From the NCBI GenBank assembly GCA_963969395.1, contig OZ017796.1, forward strand, positions 8,868,501 through 8,932,500: 64,000 nt of DNA, written 5' to 3'. This document shows, piece by piece, positions 1 to 13,018 of this stretch; the first letter of the stretch is position 1, and every line of letters begins with the position of its first letter. The position numbers and the translations under genes are program-made. This DNA is from Pseudoscleropodium purum (taxonomy: Eukaryota > Streptophyta > Bryopsida > Hypnales > Brachytheciaceae). The notes below the pieces were generated by a model that searched no databases, was not told where the DNA came from, and worked only from the letters and a program-made list of their open reading frames with translations.

Positions 1-1128
1 ATGTAGACAAACTCTATGACCAATATATAAAGTAAAACATTAATAATATGATAAATTGTTTCTTTAAATCTTTCATTTCTATTATTTACAATAATTAATT
101 TTTTTTTTTAAATTGACAAAAATGAAACTTGTAAGATATCCAAATTCGTAGTTACATGGAATGTACAAGGACATATGATTTTCAATTTTTAAATAGAAAA
201 TTTGAAAAGAATATCAACTTGCAAAGCTTAACTTCTAAAGGACCAATTCTATTTCTTCAAATTAATAATAATATTATTAAATGGAACTATGGAGGTAGCT
301 TCAATTCAATATTAATATCTCCTACCATACTCACTCAAATTAACCTCCTCATATTTCAAAGTAATCATGTAAACAAATTTATGCTTACATGATACCAAAC
401 ATATATGCTCAAAAACTAAAACCAATCTATTACCAATCAAAGAGTTAAAGCACATGCAAATATCTTTTGAATTAAATATCATACTTGTGTAATTGTACAA
501 CTATGATGCTCAAAGAACAACACACAAGTGAGACACATTCAAAATCTCACAATATGCTATCAAAATTATTTTAAAAAAGATCAATAATATTGCCATAAAA
601 TATTCTATATACATCTTACTATTAAAAAAAATATCGAAATAATCAAACCTTACCTACCAACTTCCTTTGTAAATAAAATAGCACCTCAAACAACACAATA
701 CTATAATCCACCATGCATACATTCTACAAATATCATCATGGCATATTCATAAAATGGGAATATTTATTGTTCAATTTCTAAAGACCCTTTGTCCATTTAT
801 GAGACAAAATGGATTTTAGTCTCAATTTTCATTGGAATTTTTGGGAATTTTTCTAAAGATAGTAAACACATTAGATTTATAAGAATTTCTTTTTAAATTT
901 CAATTTGTGCTAAGAAGAAAATTTATACCATCCTAAACACAATTTGTACATTGTCGAACAAAAAAAGAAATTCATTGTTAGATAGTATTATTAAATGGTA
1001 CTGTTAGATAACATTATGGATGAAAATATGTATATGGTAGATGGAGGTCCCTAAACTGAATGATTGTTTTGACCCACTTGCAATTCAAGGTGGAATTAGG
1101 CCAACCAAGAAGAAAGTGAAATTAACCT
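1..1128. other. AT-rich intergenic DNA, no gene seen
   Basis: Strongly AT-rich sequence with homopolymer runs. The open frames are short, have no recognisable domain, and use the same base composition as their surroundings. I see nothing functional here. Confidence 0.6.
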
Positions 1129-1132
1129 TTAA

Positions 1133-2805
1133 CCCTTAAACGTGTAGCATCCAGAAAATGGATGCATCTTAGTCAACCTTGATTACAATTTTGAAAATAA
1201 CTATTTTTGGAATTTGATTTCAACTAAGAAAACAAAGCTTGATAAGTTTTGTTTCTATTTCATTTTAAAATTTTGGGAAACATCAAAAATTGAAAGAGTT
1301 ATTGCAATTGAAAGAGTTATTGCAATTGAAAGAGTTATTGCAATTGAAAGATTCCTGTGTCAAAATCCAAATAACACAATATGGTGTGCTTTTCATTCAT
1401 ACTTTTTAAAATAAATGCATTTTAAATTTAAACTATAAAATTATATTTCTCATTCCACTCTTCATTTACAATAAAAATTATAGATTATTCTAATATATAT
1501 TGTAATTGATATAATTTTATTTCCACCTTGAGCTTTGAAAAATCACAATAATTTTATTTTTCCTTCAAATTTATTGAAAAAGTAAAAAATAAATAGAAAT
1601 TTTTTGTACATCAATGAAACTAAAGCATAAATTTGGTTTGATAGTCAAATTTGACTTCAAGGTGTTTGATGTGGCTATTTTGGGTGTAAAAAATAAATTA
1701 ACCAATTGAAAATTTTTCATGCTAATCTCCATTGCTACTTTTACCTCCCGTGAAAATTTCAAATAATTTGTATTGTTTTTGCTTTTTTTTATTCATTTAT
1801 ATTCATTTTTTCCAACAAAAATGATAACAATTAAAAATTTTCACAAAACAAATTGCAATTTCTCAAAGTGATATAGAATTCAGAGTTTCAAGTCGTAAAA
1901 ATATCAGGTTGTTGTTTGAACACTATTGAAAAGGCTAAAATTAGCTCAGATAAGAAGTTTGAACATATCACAATGGATCAAGTCTTTAAGAGATGCTATG
2001 GACAATTTTTGTCCAAACATTTTTTTGTCCAATTTTTTATGGGGGAGTTGCTTCAATGCAATTTCAATTTTGTATAAATTATTCCCTCATTATAGTATTA
2101 TTGATTCTTCTAAAGATGAAGATGCTTAGTCAATGGATCATCTAGTAGGGTATTTTGACCAATTCTTGTTCTTTACTTTGGATGTCAATTAGACCTTCAT
2201 ACCTATAAAATAATATTTTTTGAGCTTGAAGCCAACTATTGAAATGAAGTTTATCAAATTTAGTTTCTACTTCAATCAAAAAATTTGATAAAATCTTAAA
2301 ATTCAATGTTTCATTGCAATTTGAACTTTGGGCTTATAACACATGTGAAGATTAGATTTGATATAAATATCATTTAAATAAAAAAAAGTGCCACATGGCT
2401 ACTAGAGATTGGTACAAGGTGATATGGATTGATCAAAATCTAACATGAAAATTCCATTTCAAGCCTTCTAACCTTCTTGTACCATAAACATGGTTTATTG
2501 ATCTTCTAATTTTACAATGACATGGTAACTTTGTTTCACACAATGATGTTCTACACTACAAAATACTCCTATGCTGAAAAATTAAGATTTCTTGAGTCAA
2601 TTTTCTTCACTTTTTCCTTAAAAAATTCATGGTAATCTGAAATTTTCACAAAAAAAAATCTGAAATTTTTAGCACTTCTAAAAGATATGGGATTTCATCT
2701 CTGGAAAATAAATACAGAAAATTTCATTCAGATATGGTTACAAAATGGCAGCGAACAGAGAAGAGATTGTCGGAAGCTTGAATCCGTGGGCCCGTCCTTT
2801 AGGGG
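1133..2805. mobile_element. Probable TTAA-bounded repeat element, 1.67 kb
   Basis: The left end reads TTAA-CCCTTAAACG (TTAA at 1129-1132). The right end reads CCTTTAGGGG-TTAA (TTAA at 2806-2809). These match the ends of the repeat copies at 58.8, 62.6 and 63.0 kb and of the large element at 13.7-20.6 kb. Homology between the two ends is limited to about 10 bases, so the pairing of these ends is an inference. The interior is AT-rich with no long open frame, so any copy here would be non-autonomous. It abuts the villin 3' region. Confidence 0.4.
1288..1350. repeat. 18 bp minisatellite, about 3.5 units
   Basis: The unit AATTGAAAGAGTTATTGC is repeated head to tail without change, then degrades. 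It keeps a reading frame open (repeat IERVIA), but nothing suggests that this is translated. Confidence 0.85.
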
Positions 2806-2809
2806 TTAA

Positions 2810-3413
2810 ACGCTGCTCTCCTTGCTTGACAATTTAGTGTGGAATCTCCTACATAAAATCCTAATCTAATGTACCTAAATAAATCACTTGCATACTGTAA
2901 ATAAAGTTGCCAGCAAACACATATTTACCATTTTGTTACGAGTTGAGTGTCTTGGCGTCAATTTGGTTCGGTGATTCAACGAGTCTATAACAACTCCCTG
3001 CAATTTTTTCTATTCCACTTGATTGCATTAGATATCATTGAATGATCAAGCAATGAGACTTACTGTTGCTACAAACTCCTCCCACTATAGAACGACAACG
3101 GGACCTAAGGTACAAACTGCAGAGAGCGTCTCACAAGAGTGACGGATTCACAAAAACTATTCTGCTAGTATAAAAAATGTGGGTGAATTGCACAAATGGA
3201 CGGGTAGTCCTATCCAAGTGAGCAAACGAACTCTGAAGAGATGAGCTACTACCACAGGCTCTCAATAAAGTGAAGTTTGGAAATATTCCAAAAGCTTATT
3301 TAAGATATTGGGTGAGAGACACATCCTTGCAACTGCTATTGCATCATCTTACAGAAAAGAAGATCCCGTAACTCTCCACACCAAGCGAAGTCGCAATGAA
3401 TGGTAGACCTAAC
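2810..3413 (-). other. Villin 3' untranslated and downstream region
   Basis: This stretch follows the villin stop codon on the minus strand. It is less AT-rich than the repeat beyond 2805 and has no further coding match. A near-consensus poly(A) signal, AATAAG on the minus strand, lies at 3300-3295, about 115 bases after the stop. No perfect AATAAA was found, so the true 3' end is unknown. Confidence 0.45.
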
Positions 3414-6400
3414 TTAAAAGAGCTGAAGATTGCGCTTGCGTTGATCCTGTTTCCACTTAGGCATCTCATAGAACTGGCTTTTGGGTATTCCAAACAGCTT
3501 CTCAAAATCTTCTGGAGATAAGTACGCCTGCATAAATGAAGGAGAGCGTCAGAGTTATTGCCAGGGCATCAGCAAGATACGACAGCATAAAGAAGTGCGG
3601 AGACATACAACGAGGGGAAGAAATTGAAGCAGTAACTTCACGGTAGACACGAAACTTCAAGGCGACAACGCTGATAGCAGTTGCCAATGGGCTGAACAAT
3701 GGATCTTGGATTGGCATATACCTCTTTCCTTTTGATATTGATTTTGGGAGCAGGATCTGTGGACTTTGACTTCAAGCGGTCATAGCTGAAAAACTCAGTG
3801 ATTTCCTCCCCTTCATCTCCACCATCCTCAGACTTGGAGCTCGTTGATTCAGTATCTGCTGTGGCCTCTGCTTTTGTTGACGGTATACTCCCCGCAACCC
3901 AATCTTCATCACCTAGAAAGAGCAAAGACAGATTGTGAAAATTTTGGTTGATGTAGACTGCCGCAACACATTTTGGACACATCTCGGACTGATTTAGAGC
4001 CACGCATGGTACTTCCGTTAACCAGGGTCATCCTAGCATCTATACTATGCATAAATTTAAGAAACGGATACATCGTCACACAAGCAGAACTGTGTAGTCA
4101 TTTTGACCATAGGAAGGTGTCAAACTAGGCCCGAATGCAAATCTCAGATTAAGAAGCAATCGAATATAATATGTTCTCACCTGAACTTGCAGAGGTTCGT
4201 CCTGGTTTGGTGCCAAGCATGAAGGATAGAGCAGCCATAGCTGCAGCCCTTTGAGAGTTGGCAGTTGACGGTCGCTGAATCCTAGGACTTACTGGAGCCG
4301 ACGATGATGAATTCTGATTCATTACAGTTTGGACAACCTTGGACAGCTTTCCCTCCGACGTCAACTGCGATGACAGAGCTGCCATTGCCGCAGCCCTCTG
4401 TGTGGACGTATCTTTGGCGCCAACTGACGAACTTGGGGTGAGACGTCTTTGCGATTTCTGAAACATTCACATGGCAAATTACAATTGTAAATTAACCATA
4501 AAGAAAATTAATCTAGTTCAGAAAATAAGACATAATATCTCTCAATGCAAAGGTGCTCCAATTTTGACTAATCCCAAACACCTTGACCGCGGACCCTGCG
4601 TTGGAAAAAAATGAATTGGCTAAAACCTTCACAAAGTTACCTCTTGAGGAGGAGGTCGTCCTTGGAGCCCTGCAATCTTTCGTGCATACGCATCTCCATT
4701 GACCTGCCAATCCTCATGTAATTTTAGAAACGTGATCATATCTGAGCAGCCTAATGGCAGTGATGATCTCTGCATTTCCTCTTCAAATGAGGATGGATGT
4801 TCCAAATTAAATTTCGAGAGAATTGTTCCACGCATCAAAAGATGTTGCAACAACTGAAAGAATAAATAGCAGTAACTCTCATGACATATATAATTACAAA
4901 AACTAGAGCAAGTAGAGGAAGCAGTGATACTGACATTGACCTTGCCCGAATCCCATTTAAAGAATCCAGTGAAAAACGTCGGCTCACTGCCTTCGGTAAA
5001 TAGGAAAATAGGAGTCTCTGGTACTCTCGCATCTAGCCTTGCTACTCTTTCAGCATATTTCTGCAAGAAACAATTGAGACGCGTCAATGTCCAAGCTCTC
5101 AAAACTGAATTTCCCGCAGGATTATACCAATCTAAAGACAACCTGCAGTCCCTGAGAATTTGAAAATTTAGTCCCCAAACTGTTCTAATCAAGGAGTACA
5201 AAATGAAGAGACTCTTACCTTCGCAATTTCTAAGGCATGTTCTTTCTCGTCTGCGCTTGCATTTTGGCCAATCCACTCGTACAAAGAGTTGTGACAGTCC
5301 AAGATCATGACATCGTCAGTCAGAAGATCATCTTGTGTGAAATTATGCACTTCGGTCACCTGCACAATTCTCACCTCAGTATGCTAATACACCAAGTAAA
5401 CTTGGACAAGACCAACATGGCAATTGTCGTTTGGGATATGCACAAATATTGAACGCTCAAACTAAGTATTGGTAAGAACAGCATCAAGAACATTGCAGAG
5501 CTTTAGAATTCCATAAGAATGCCATTAATCTTCATCATTTATAGAGCAGTGAATGCATTGCGGGTAACAGAGGCAATACATAGGGAACGTTACCTTCAGA
5601 TTCCCTGGATAGTAGTACGCAATTGATGACCGAAGAACGTAGGACCACAATTATGTCAGAAATAAATATTCCACAGGGCACAGAAAGAAGAATCACAGAA
5701 TCAGAGAATGAAAAAGCAGAGTTACGACAGAGAAGGAAGTGTTGATCAACAATCACAAACTACAAATCATTCTCTATACACTAACGATACATCAGATCAT
5801 TCAAGAAATTAACCAAAGCAAGTTTCATCGAGTATCCCTGGAGGACAAGCCACCTGATGACGAATCTTGCGAAAACCTCACCTTGTGAGAGACTGCAAGC
5901 ATACAGTCTGGGATCCTTAGGGCCATCTTTTGGTTCCCGCTGGCTTGCGTATTTTCGTTTACCCCCAAGAGAACTCCAAAAGATTGGAGGCTCTAAACCC
6001 TCTTTGACAGGCCTTGCTAAAACACCAGGCTGAACCAGGCAAACACAGGTTTAGTGCTTGGCAGTACACTCTACAATGCTCCTCAACAAAGAGGCATGCG
6101 ACTCTATCAATAGAAAGAACCATAAGATTGAACCCAATTTCAGAGACCAAGGACCCAGGCTTAATTCCACATATGAATTCAAGTAATAGACATCATAAAC
6201 GGGTTGTCTTCATACCACAAGGAAGAAAAGAAGAAACATCCGCCTACGTTCGAATTAAACATAGTATATTTAGCACTTTATCGTACCTTCAAAACTTCCG
6301 CCACCCGCAGAACGGCCCTCTGATTCTCAGCACTACTGAGGTTGCCCGACCAGGCATACAGCTTTGCGTTGGTTTGAAGCAGGAATGAATCAGAGGAGTT

Positions 6401-9400
6401 CAGCGACGCTGATAACTGCATATGACAAAGGAAATGTCACTTGGAAACTGTCTCCAATCCGTGAGCACGCCGGCTGTGATAATGTAACAAACCAAAAAGA
6501 TACTGAATATCCAAGCTTTGACATCTTGATGCTTATGACGGTAAGATCACCTCCACAAATGCACACTACATACCGGATCTACTTGAACAGCTAGCACAAT
6601 CTGCGGACCGGTAGCTCGCACCCGCACCAGCATTATTGCATTTTCTTTGTGGCCTGGACTTGTATGTTCCTGCCATCAGATGGAAACGATCCACCCGTTA
6701 CTAAAGCATACATGCATCCTCCAGATACCATGCAATTCATATCATACACTGAGCAACTGTTAAAACAACCAAAAACCCTTACTAAGATACAAACTGCAAC
6801 TCATATGATGAGCAGAACATAGAGTCCAGCAACTTGGAACATTTACAGTCAGGGACAGATAAGTGATAGCAAACAAGCTAACAAACCTTCAATATGCACA
6901 TGCATTTGAACAGCGCCAAAAATTGAACAGGCTCTTGCCCTTGAGAAATATATGCCTGTCATGAATACAGATATTCACGTCACATGCACTGCAGATATAG
7001 ATACAAACACCGCACTACCTGTTACAAGTAAATTCAGTATGCTGTAGAGGAACAAGAACCTCTAATAACATCAAAACCAGTACTCAAGTCAAGACTAAAG
7101 CCTGTTTATATTGAATGAGTCCAGACCAAAACATATGACATCGCACTGCAAAAGCCCTGTAACGAATTACAAATATGATACAGCATCGTGGAGTTTACAG
7201 CATCAGCAAGATCACATACTACAATGGAGGACCAATCTTGAAGGTGGAGGGAAAATACCTGCACTGCACGTCCCTTAAGTGCAGCGTTCATGTCATTTAT
7301 AATTCTTACCGACGCAGTCTTATCCTCCTGTGTACCAAGATTGCTACTTAATAATAGAGAAAATCTTAGAATATTTGATTCTTACTAACTACACATCGTG
7401 TATAAAGCAGCAGTCTAGCAATAATTCAAGTGTAAGACACTGACATCCCAACGGCCACGCTGACCTCTGACTATAGTTATATTGTCGTATTTCTATAAAT
7501 TAAGACGCTGTCATCGAAAACAGACTGCGGTTTTGATATTGCGGATATTATCTTACCACAGGGGCATGTCGGCCAATCCAATTGCAGAGAAGGTATTCGT
7601 CTTTACGTTCTGATCCTTGGTAAGTGTAAAGCACAATATAGCAGCAGCTTTCATAGAACTTTCCAACATCTTCAACAGCAACTTCTCTTTTCAGGCCAGC
7701 TTCCACCCTCCACACCTGAGAAAGTGGACATCGCTCACGTCTGAGTAGCTTGAAAATTCCCAATGAATAAACAGAAACAGAAATTTTGGATCAAGATGAG
7801 CAGAAGCGGAGATCTGAAAGAACACTGGACTACAAAATATTTGAAAGTATTGGACCACAAGGCTAACCTCAATCTTGCCATTCAAATTCGGAAGTGATGA
7901 GGGTTCTTCTTTGATGGGTGAACCTTTGAGGATACCCTTCGTATTTAGGCCTTGCTGCTTCAACAATGCTGTCATTACCACACACTATCAGCTCTGTGAC
8001 AATAATTGTGCAAAACATCTATAAAAAATTACACTAACATGTTGTACAGCGAATCACAGGCACAATTTGGAGGAGAATCTGGAAATTGGGCTTCTGCAAT
8101 GTCGCATGCTAGAGCACATATCGTACAATTGCCGTTGTACCTTCTCTTGACATTCCTAATTAAGAACTGCAAATTTTGCAAAATGAAACTAAGGCATGTA
8201 CCCAAGTGTAATCAATATGTTGAATATACAGAAGTATTAAACTGTAATATGCTCAAGTATATTCGTCATGAATCTCAGCCAAGACAGAATGGGTAAGCAT
8301 GGCCAGCGGACCCAGGGAAGAGGATCAGTATGTTCAGCATACCCGCAACTTTGCCTCTTCCATCTTCAGAAACTGGGTGCTGTCCATTTAACGGCCACTT
8401 GTCAAAATACGAACGAAATTCCAATGTTTCAAATCCCTCGATGATCCGGGTGATCTGTGTATGCTTTGGCCTTTCCTGATCGGTGATATAACCCTGGATA
8501 TATGCAGTAGATATTTCAGAAAGTAATAAACAATATATGAACACCGCATACAGTTAATTGATTGATGGCCCATACTCATCAAGCTGCACATGGAGATACA
8601 AGATAAGCGAAATTCTTAAAATAGACAACAAGGATTCGGGATACATAATATTTTCGAGTCCGTTGATGAGAAATCAAAGAGGACATAAATAGCGGATGGA
8701 TATTTCGTTACATTACTCCATAGTTTACACTCATGTATTGAACTTTTCACATCTAATTTCATGACACCGTAATAACAAATACAACCAAAATTAAGGTAAA
8801 TGGCATTCAAAATATATAGCAACAGGGACTTGCCTCAACAGCTGAAATGGCAGCCTTTCTTGCATCCAGTGATGTATTGCGACCTGCCCATATATACAGC
8901 TCAGTGCCGCAATCGAGTAGATAACACTTGCCGCTGTCCAACATGTCTTTCGAGGTTTCCACTCCCTTAAAGTGTCCTTCTATGATACTTGAGTATCCAA
9001 TACCCACCATCAGTCATCAGTAATAATCAAAAATGCATACAGGATTACAAATTGTACAGTTCTGAAATCTCTGTGTATAGTATACACATGACTCCCACGG
9101 CATCTCCTATTAATGCATACCCTATTCACAGGCTTTCTTTCAGGTTCCAGGTTTCCACCTTAAGCAATTGCGCCACATTCCTAGGGTGGAGAAGAAGTAA
9201 ATGAATCTAAACGCAAGAATGTAACACAAAATGATTGAACAAGCGATAAGCAGGAAACTCTCGCATACCACGATAGCTTAGGCTTGGCCAACTCAGGAGC
9301 ATCATCAGCAACAGCGGCTTTCTTCGTCAGTGGAGCAAAGCCTCCGAATAGGACCCAGAACTGCCCTGTGTCTGCCTCGGACCCGAGCGTGCCATCATCT

Positions 9401-11616
9401 GCCAAAACGATGAAACACATAGGTACGTAATCAGGTGTTCGCATAATCCAAAAATCAGAAAACTAATTCAGCAACACAAAGACAGAAACTGTTGTCATCT
9501 GTCCTCGACAAGACCTACTATAAGCTCATTCACACGATTAAGAGAACGCAACTCAACAAGCTCAATGCGTCAGTTTAAACTTTGGAATTGAGAAGCTAAT
9601 TGTCTCATCTTGTTCATTACCTATAATGATAACTTCGCATTTCCCATCATGATCTGTATCTTTAATATATTGAACAACTTCTAGAGCCTTCCCTCTCTCC
9701 TGAACGCTGGATGTCGCTCCATTGAACTGGAAGATTGTAAATTCCGTATCCAGGATAAAGACATCATCATGGTTGAGTGAGGAACGGGCAAAGGGCACCT
9801 GCCATACAGAGGCAGTAAAGGAATAGTTCAGCTCAAAATAGGCTCAAATCTTATATTCTTATTCAAGAGGACAAAGATTCTGCATCCTGATTAGTTTTCC
9901 TTTCCTATGAAGGACAGGTCTCTTCTTGCAGACCAAAATATTAACCCGAAATATCAACAAATTATTAACCCAAAATAGGGTATCGGTATCAATAGCTAAA
10001 GGAACCAAAAGAAATCAAGAAACTGAATCCCAACATTTATCTTACAACTAATAACTGTGGGAGCCTACAAAAGCTTAATGATAAAATAGCATTTGATATT
10101 GACAGAAGGGAGGATAGGGAGAGGTGCAATAGAATAGGACCAGTTAGGCAAAGAATTTGTATCAGACCTGTGATACTCGAACAGCACGCCTCCCCTTCAC
10201 AATGAATAAACGAGGCTCAACTTTCCCAACCTCAACTTTCTTGAATCCAGAGGCAACACCACCTTCCATGGGGATGATACATGGCTTGAAATAAGAGAGG
10301 AAAAGGTCTGTCTCATGTTCCTGAGTTTCTCTATATTGAACCGCACGACCACCTAAAGCGGCATCCAGCTCAACTGTTTTGATGGCCGCTGTGCCAGCCT
10401 CATCCTGCAGCCACCATACAAATACCGATAAGCGCTCGTTTCAAAGAATCGCTCAGAAAGTTGAGATATTTCTTTTTCACACCACGGCTTGACTGTATGC
10501 AGTCTCCAAGTGCTGGTTGCAAAGAGTAACTAAACATTTCACCAGTAACTCGAACAATCAGGGTTGAGGTAGGAAAATTGAGTCATCTTCTGGGGACTCC
10601 GCTATCTATCTCATGAAAGTTGAAGCAAAGATATTATGTAATTCATGTAAGCGGTTCAAATAGCGGTTCAAATATTGATGAACAGTGAATATTCCAGCGC
10701 TAAGAGCACCTGAGTTGTATACTTTCCAAGCCAAAAGTGAATGTCATAGTGGAATCCTCCAGTCTTCAGTGCTGTGGTCTGTTACCAAAATGCGCACAAA
10801 ATATAGAGGACTAAGTCAAGACGAAAACAACAGCCTGATAAGGTAATATGAAAAATTCTGAGGTTACATTGACCAGTTGATCGGCACACCACAGCATATC
10901 TCTTGTGTTATAATATCTGAAGAAATAAAATGCACTACATACACCCTACCACTCTTGTAAAATTAATCAAAATAAACAATTACAACCGTAAGCCACACTC
11001 AAAATAAGACGAGAATAGTCCCGACCAATATTAACATTGCAATTTTAGCTATTTGAAAATCCAATAACAAATCGTCAAACTCTAAGGTTCATCTATATTA
11101 AAATATGTTCTATGGACCAAATGCAAAGAATCAAAGTACTTGGCAAAGTCTTCCTGCAAAAGGGCAGCCAAAAATTTGAAGACAAACTATCAGTCGTGTT
11201 CATAGAATTCTCAGAAATTGCTAGAAAGCAAGCCCTCTTGAGACAAAAGCAGGCAAAAAAAAGCGCGGAAGTAATACCCTGAGCAAAATGTAAGAATCTC
11301 CAGAGTAAAATTTTCCATGTGATTCCTTAGGTAAGGGCACTGGTTTGAAATTTTCGATGCGCCATACATCCATTCCTCTGCAGACAAAGCCAAAGTCAAA
11401 GGAAACAATTGATTGAAGGATCATATCGCACGTATGTTACCAATCCAACAAAGGAGACCCTACTGAAGAATACATATCCTTATGGCTGATAATAGAAAGC
11501 ACAACGAGAATGATATTCAGAAGGGCATCCAGGAATAACACCCCGGAAATGGTAGGATACGGTCTCTGTCCAACTCCTTGAAAAGCAACGTCGACATTCT
11601 TCATAGACACAGCCAT
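3414..11616 (-). CDS. VLN: Villin (gelsolin-repeat actin-binding protein with headpiece)
   Basis: Binds, bundles, caps or severs actin filaments in the cytoplasm. I assembled 21 exons by splice sites and phase: 11616-11561, 11377-11278, 10778-10710, 10404-10168, 9798-9621, 9398-9269, 8987-8834, 8493-8343, 7968-7868, 7715-7557, 7327-7259, 6955-6887, 6669-6574, 6415-6287, 6029-5877, 5374-5219, 5060-4941, 4703-4641, 4457-4181, 3912-3722, 3527-3414. The total is 2772 nt, 923 residues, close to plant villins (about 960). Six gelsolin repeats fill roughly residues 15-715 ([70 protein letters not shown]). A low-complexity linker follows, with two [10 protein letters not shown] motifs as in plant villins. 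The headpiece is at the C-terminus ([32 protein letters not shown]). The start is the first in-frame ATG before [15 protein letters not shown]. Uncertain points: the exon 15/16 junction and the 5' edge of exon 18. Confidence 0.95.
4704..4853 (-). other. Optional 50-codon 5' extension of villin exon 18
   Basis: A strong acceptor (pyrimidine tract ending TTTCAG, exon from 4853) lies 150 bases upstream of the acceptor that gives the family-like junction [15 protein letters not shown] (exon from 4703). The 150 bases keep frame, contain no stop and encode a hydrophilic stretch including [14 protein letters not shown]. Other villins pass straight from WDS(T/G)K to the VxGxxFxxK segment, so the short form looks ancestral. 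The acceptor at 4703 has a weaker pyrimidine tract. The long form would be a 973-residue protein with an insert at the end of gelsolin repeat 6. Confidence 0.45.
5357..5876 (-). other. Villin intron 15 with ambiguous splice sites
   Basis: Exon 15 can end CAAGGTGAG|GTTTTC (5877) in phase 0. A better-looking donor, CAAG|GTGAGG, ends in phase 1 and has no matching acceptor except one that deletes conserved residues before HNFTQDD. In phase 0, acceptors ending at 5375 (GAG) or 5360 (CAG) both keep frame and give [15 protein letters not shown] or QGE-VTEVHNF. The coding total given for the gene uses the 5374 start. Confidence 0.5.
8494..8833 (-). other. GC-AG intron in villin
   Basis: Exon 7 ends GCTGTTGAG and the next bases are GCAAGT, the usual donor context of GC-AG introns. 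No GT donor nearby keeps frame. The acceptor ends CCAG at 8494. Joining 8834 to 8493 in phase 0 gives [25 protein letters not shown], which matches the villin family without gap. Confidence 0.85.
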
Positions 11617-11712
11617 CAGGCTGTTCCTCAAAATCACTTTTAACTCTTGTAATTGCCCTCAAAGTCACATACATAATCGTATGGTGGTTACTTAATCTAT
11701 CTGCATGTGCAC
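11617..11712 (-). other. Villin 5' untranslated exon 2 with upstream ATGs
   Basis: A strong acceptor (CCTTGTCTTTACAG) opens this exon at 11712, 96 bases before the villin ATG. It holds three upstream ATGs: one at 11706 giving MQID and a stop; one at 11674 opening a frame that runs through the first coding exon and into exon 2 (54 codons) out of frame with villin; and one at 11670 followed immediately by TGA. All lie between acceptor and start, so they are present if this splice is used. Confidence 0.7.
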
Positions 11713-13018
11713 CTGTAAAGACAAGGGGAAAAAGTGACCTAATCAGAAAAAAAAATTAGAAAAAAACATTTTTCCAACTCTGCTGCAGTAAAAGCGTTTA
11801 CTCTTGTATGAGAGTGCACAACAATAAGCTATGTCTGTAATACTGTTGTGCTGGACCTACGCTAAGAGATCGCAAAAGTAGTTACACGAAAAGCAGTTTC
11901 CGAATTCATAGTTTCCGTGATAAAAACTTGATCTAAAGGGCGCCAATGGAGAATTTGTGAACTTATTCACTGACGAAATTTCCCGTCACGAAAAAACATA
12001 GAAAAGAGGCCAGACGACGATGCTCGATAGCCTTGAGCTTTCAAATCAAAAAGGGATGTTCACAAGGGATCCTCACATCTAGAATTGCAAAAATTCTAAG
12101 CAGTATCGCATGCACAAAACTCAGGATCAAATTTGAGGAGAGGCACATAACACAAAAGATCTCCTTCGATCAATCTTCGGAGCAATAGAAACGGAGCAAC
12201 AAAGCGGGAGGAGAAAGATCCAGCAACGAATATTAAAAAAATAAGTCCTCTCCCAACATACTTCGATTCCTGTCACCAAAAGTTTTGCTTCTAAACCACA
12301 AGTCGACACAAGTCGACATCAATCCATACACGCTCCTCCCTTCCACTAAACCACAAACAGAGCTCATGGAAAAGTTGATCGCAAATCTGATCCCTTACTG
12401 CGAAAAAATAGAGAAAACGAGGAAATTGATAAAAAGAAAAAGATGGCTACATTGGTGAAGATACAGATACAAACTCTGTTCCACAACATGCTGCTTGACA
12501 CTGAATCCCTATTCCTAAACAACCAAACTTCCTTCAGCAAAACGAATACAAACTGCTGCGATTGGAAGATCGAAACGATAGTGGGACGTAACGACCCCGT
12601 AACCTAATGCCACATGATCCCTTTATCCCTAAAAAATGCGAGCATTTTCGCCATCGCAAACCTACTTGTCAAAGAGTCACATAAAACAAAAGATCGGAAC
12701 CCCTTTCTGCCATTGCTCCCCCAGTTCTATAGCCGCAGGAAATTCCAGTGATCAACACGCTTCTCAGAGAGACGCAGAAAGACCCGCAACTGAGAATTTT
12801 GAACTGACGGAAAAAAGGCTATAAAAAATACTTCGAACAACATAATGTATAAACGACGGGGAACGAACTCAATTTTCAAACTACTACTATACTGAGCACC
12901 AAAAAGCATCACCCAACACGTTCTCGCTCACCCTTCCAACGAGGTCCTCAATCCCCAATCTGCTCACATTGAAAATCATCATCATCGTCATCACGCGCGA
13001 AAGACTACTTGTACTCAC
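11713..13018 (-). other. Villin leader intron, 1.3 kb
   Basis: The intron is bounded by CG|GTGAGTAC at 13018 and TTTACAG at 11713, both close to consensus. It contains no coding match. A long first intron in the 5' leader is common in plant actin-cytoskeleton genes and can enhance expression; that role is an inference. Confidence 0.65.

Noticed and set aside
5040..5276. Continuation of villin exon 17 upstream to 5276 as one long open frame
   Set aside because: The overlapping stretch belongs to exon 16 in another frame plus intron. The acceptor TTGCAG at 5061 gives the family-like [10 protein letters not shown] start.
9130..9180. Candidate extra villin exon ([17 protein letters not shown]) with plausible splice sites
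   Set aside because: Joining 9269 directly to 8987 keeps phase and gives [14 protein letters not shown], which aligns to other villins without gap. Adding the candidate would insert residues that the family lacks.
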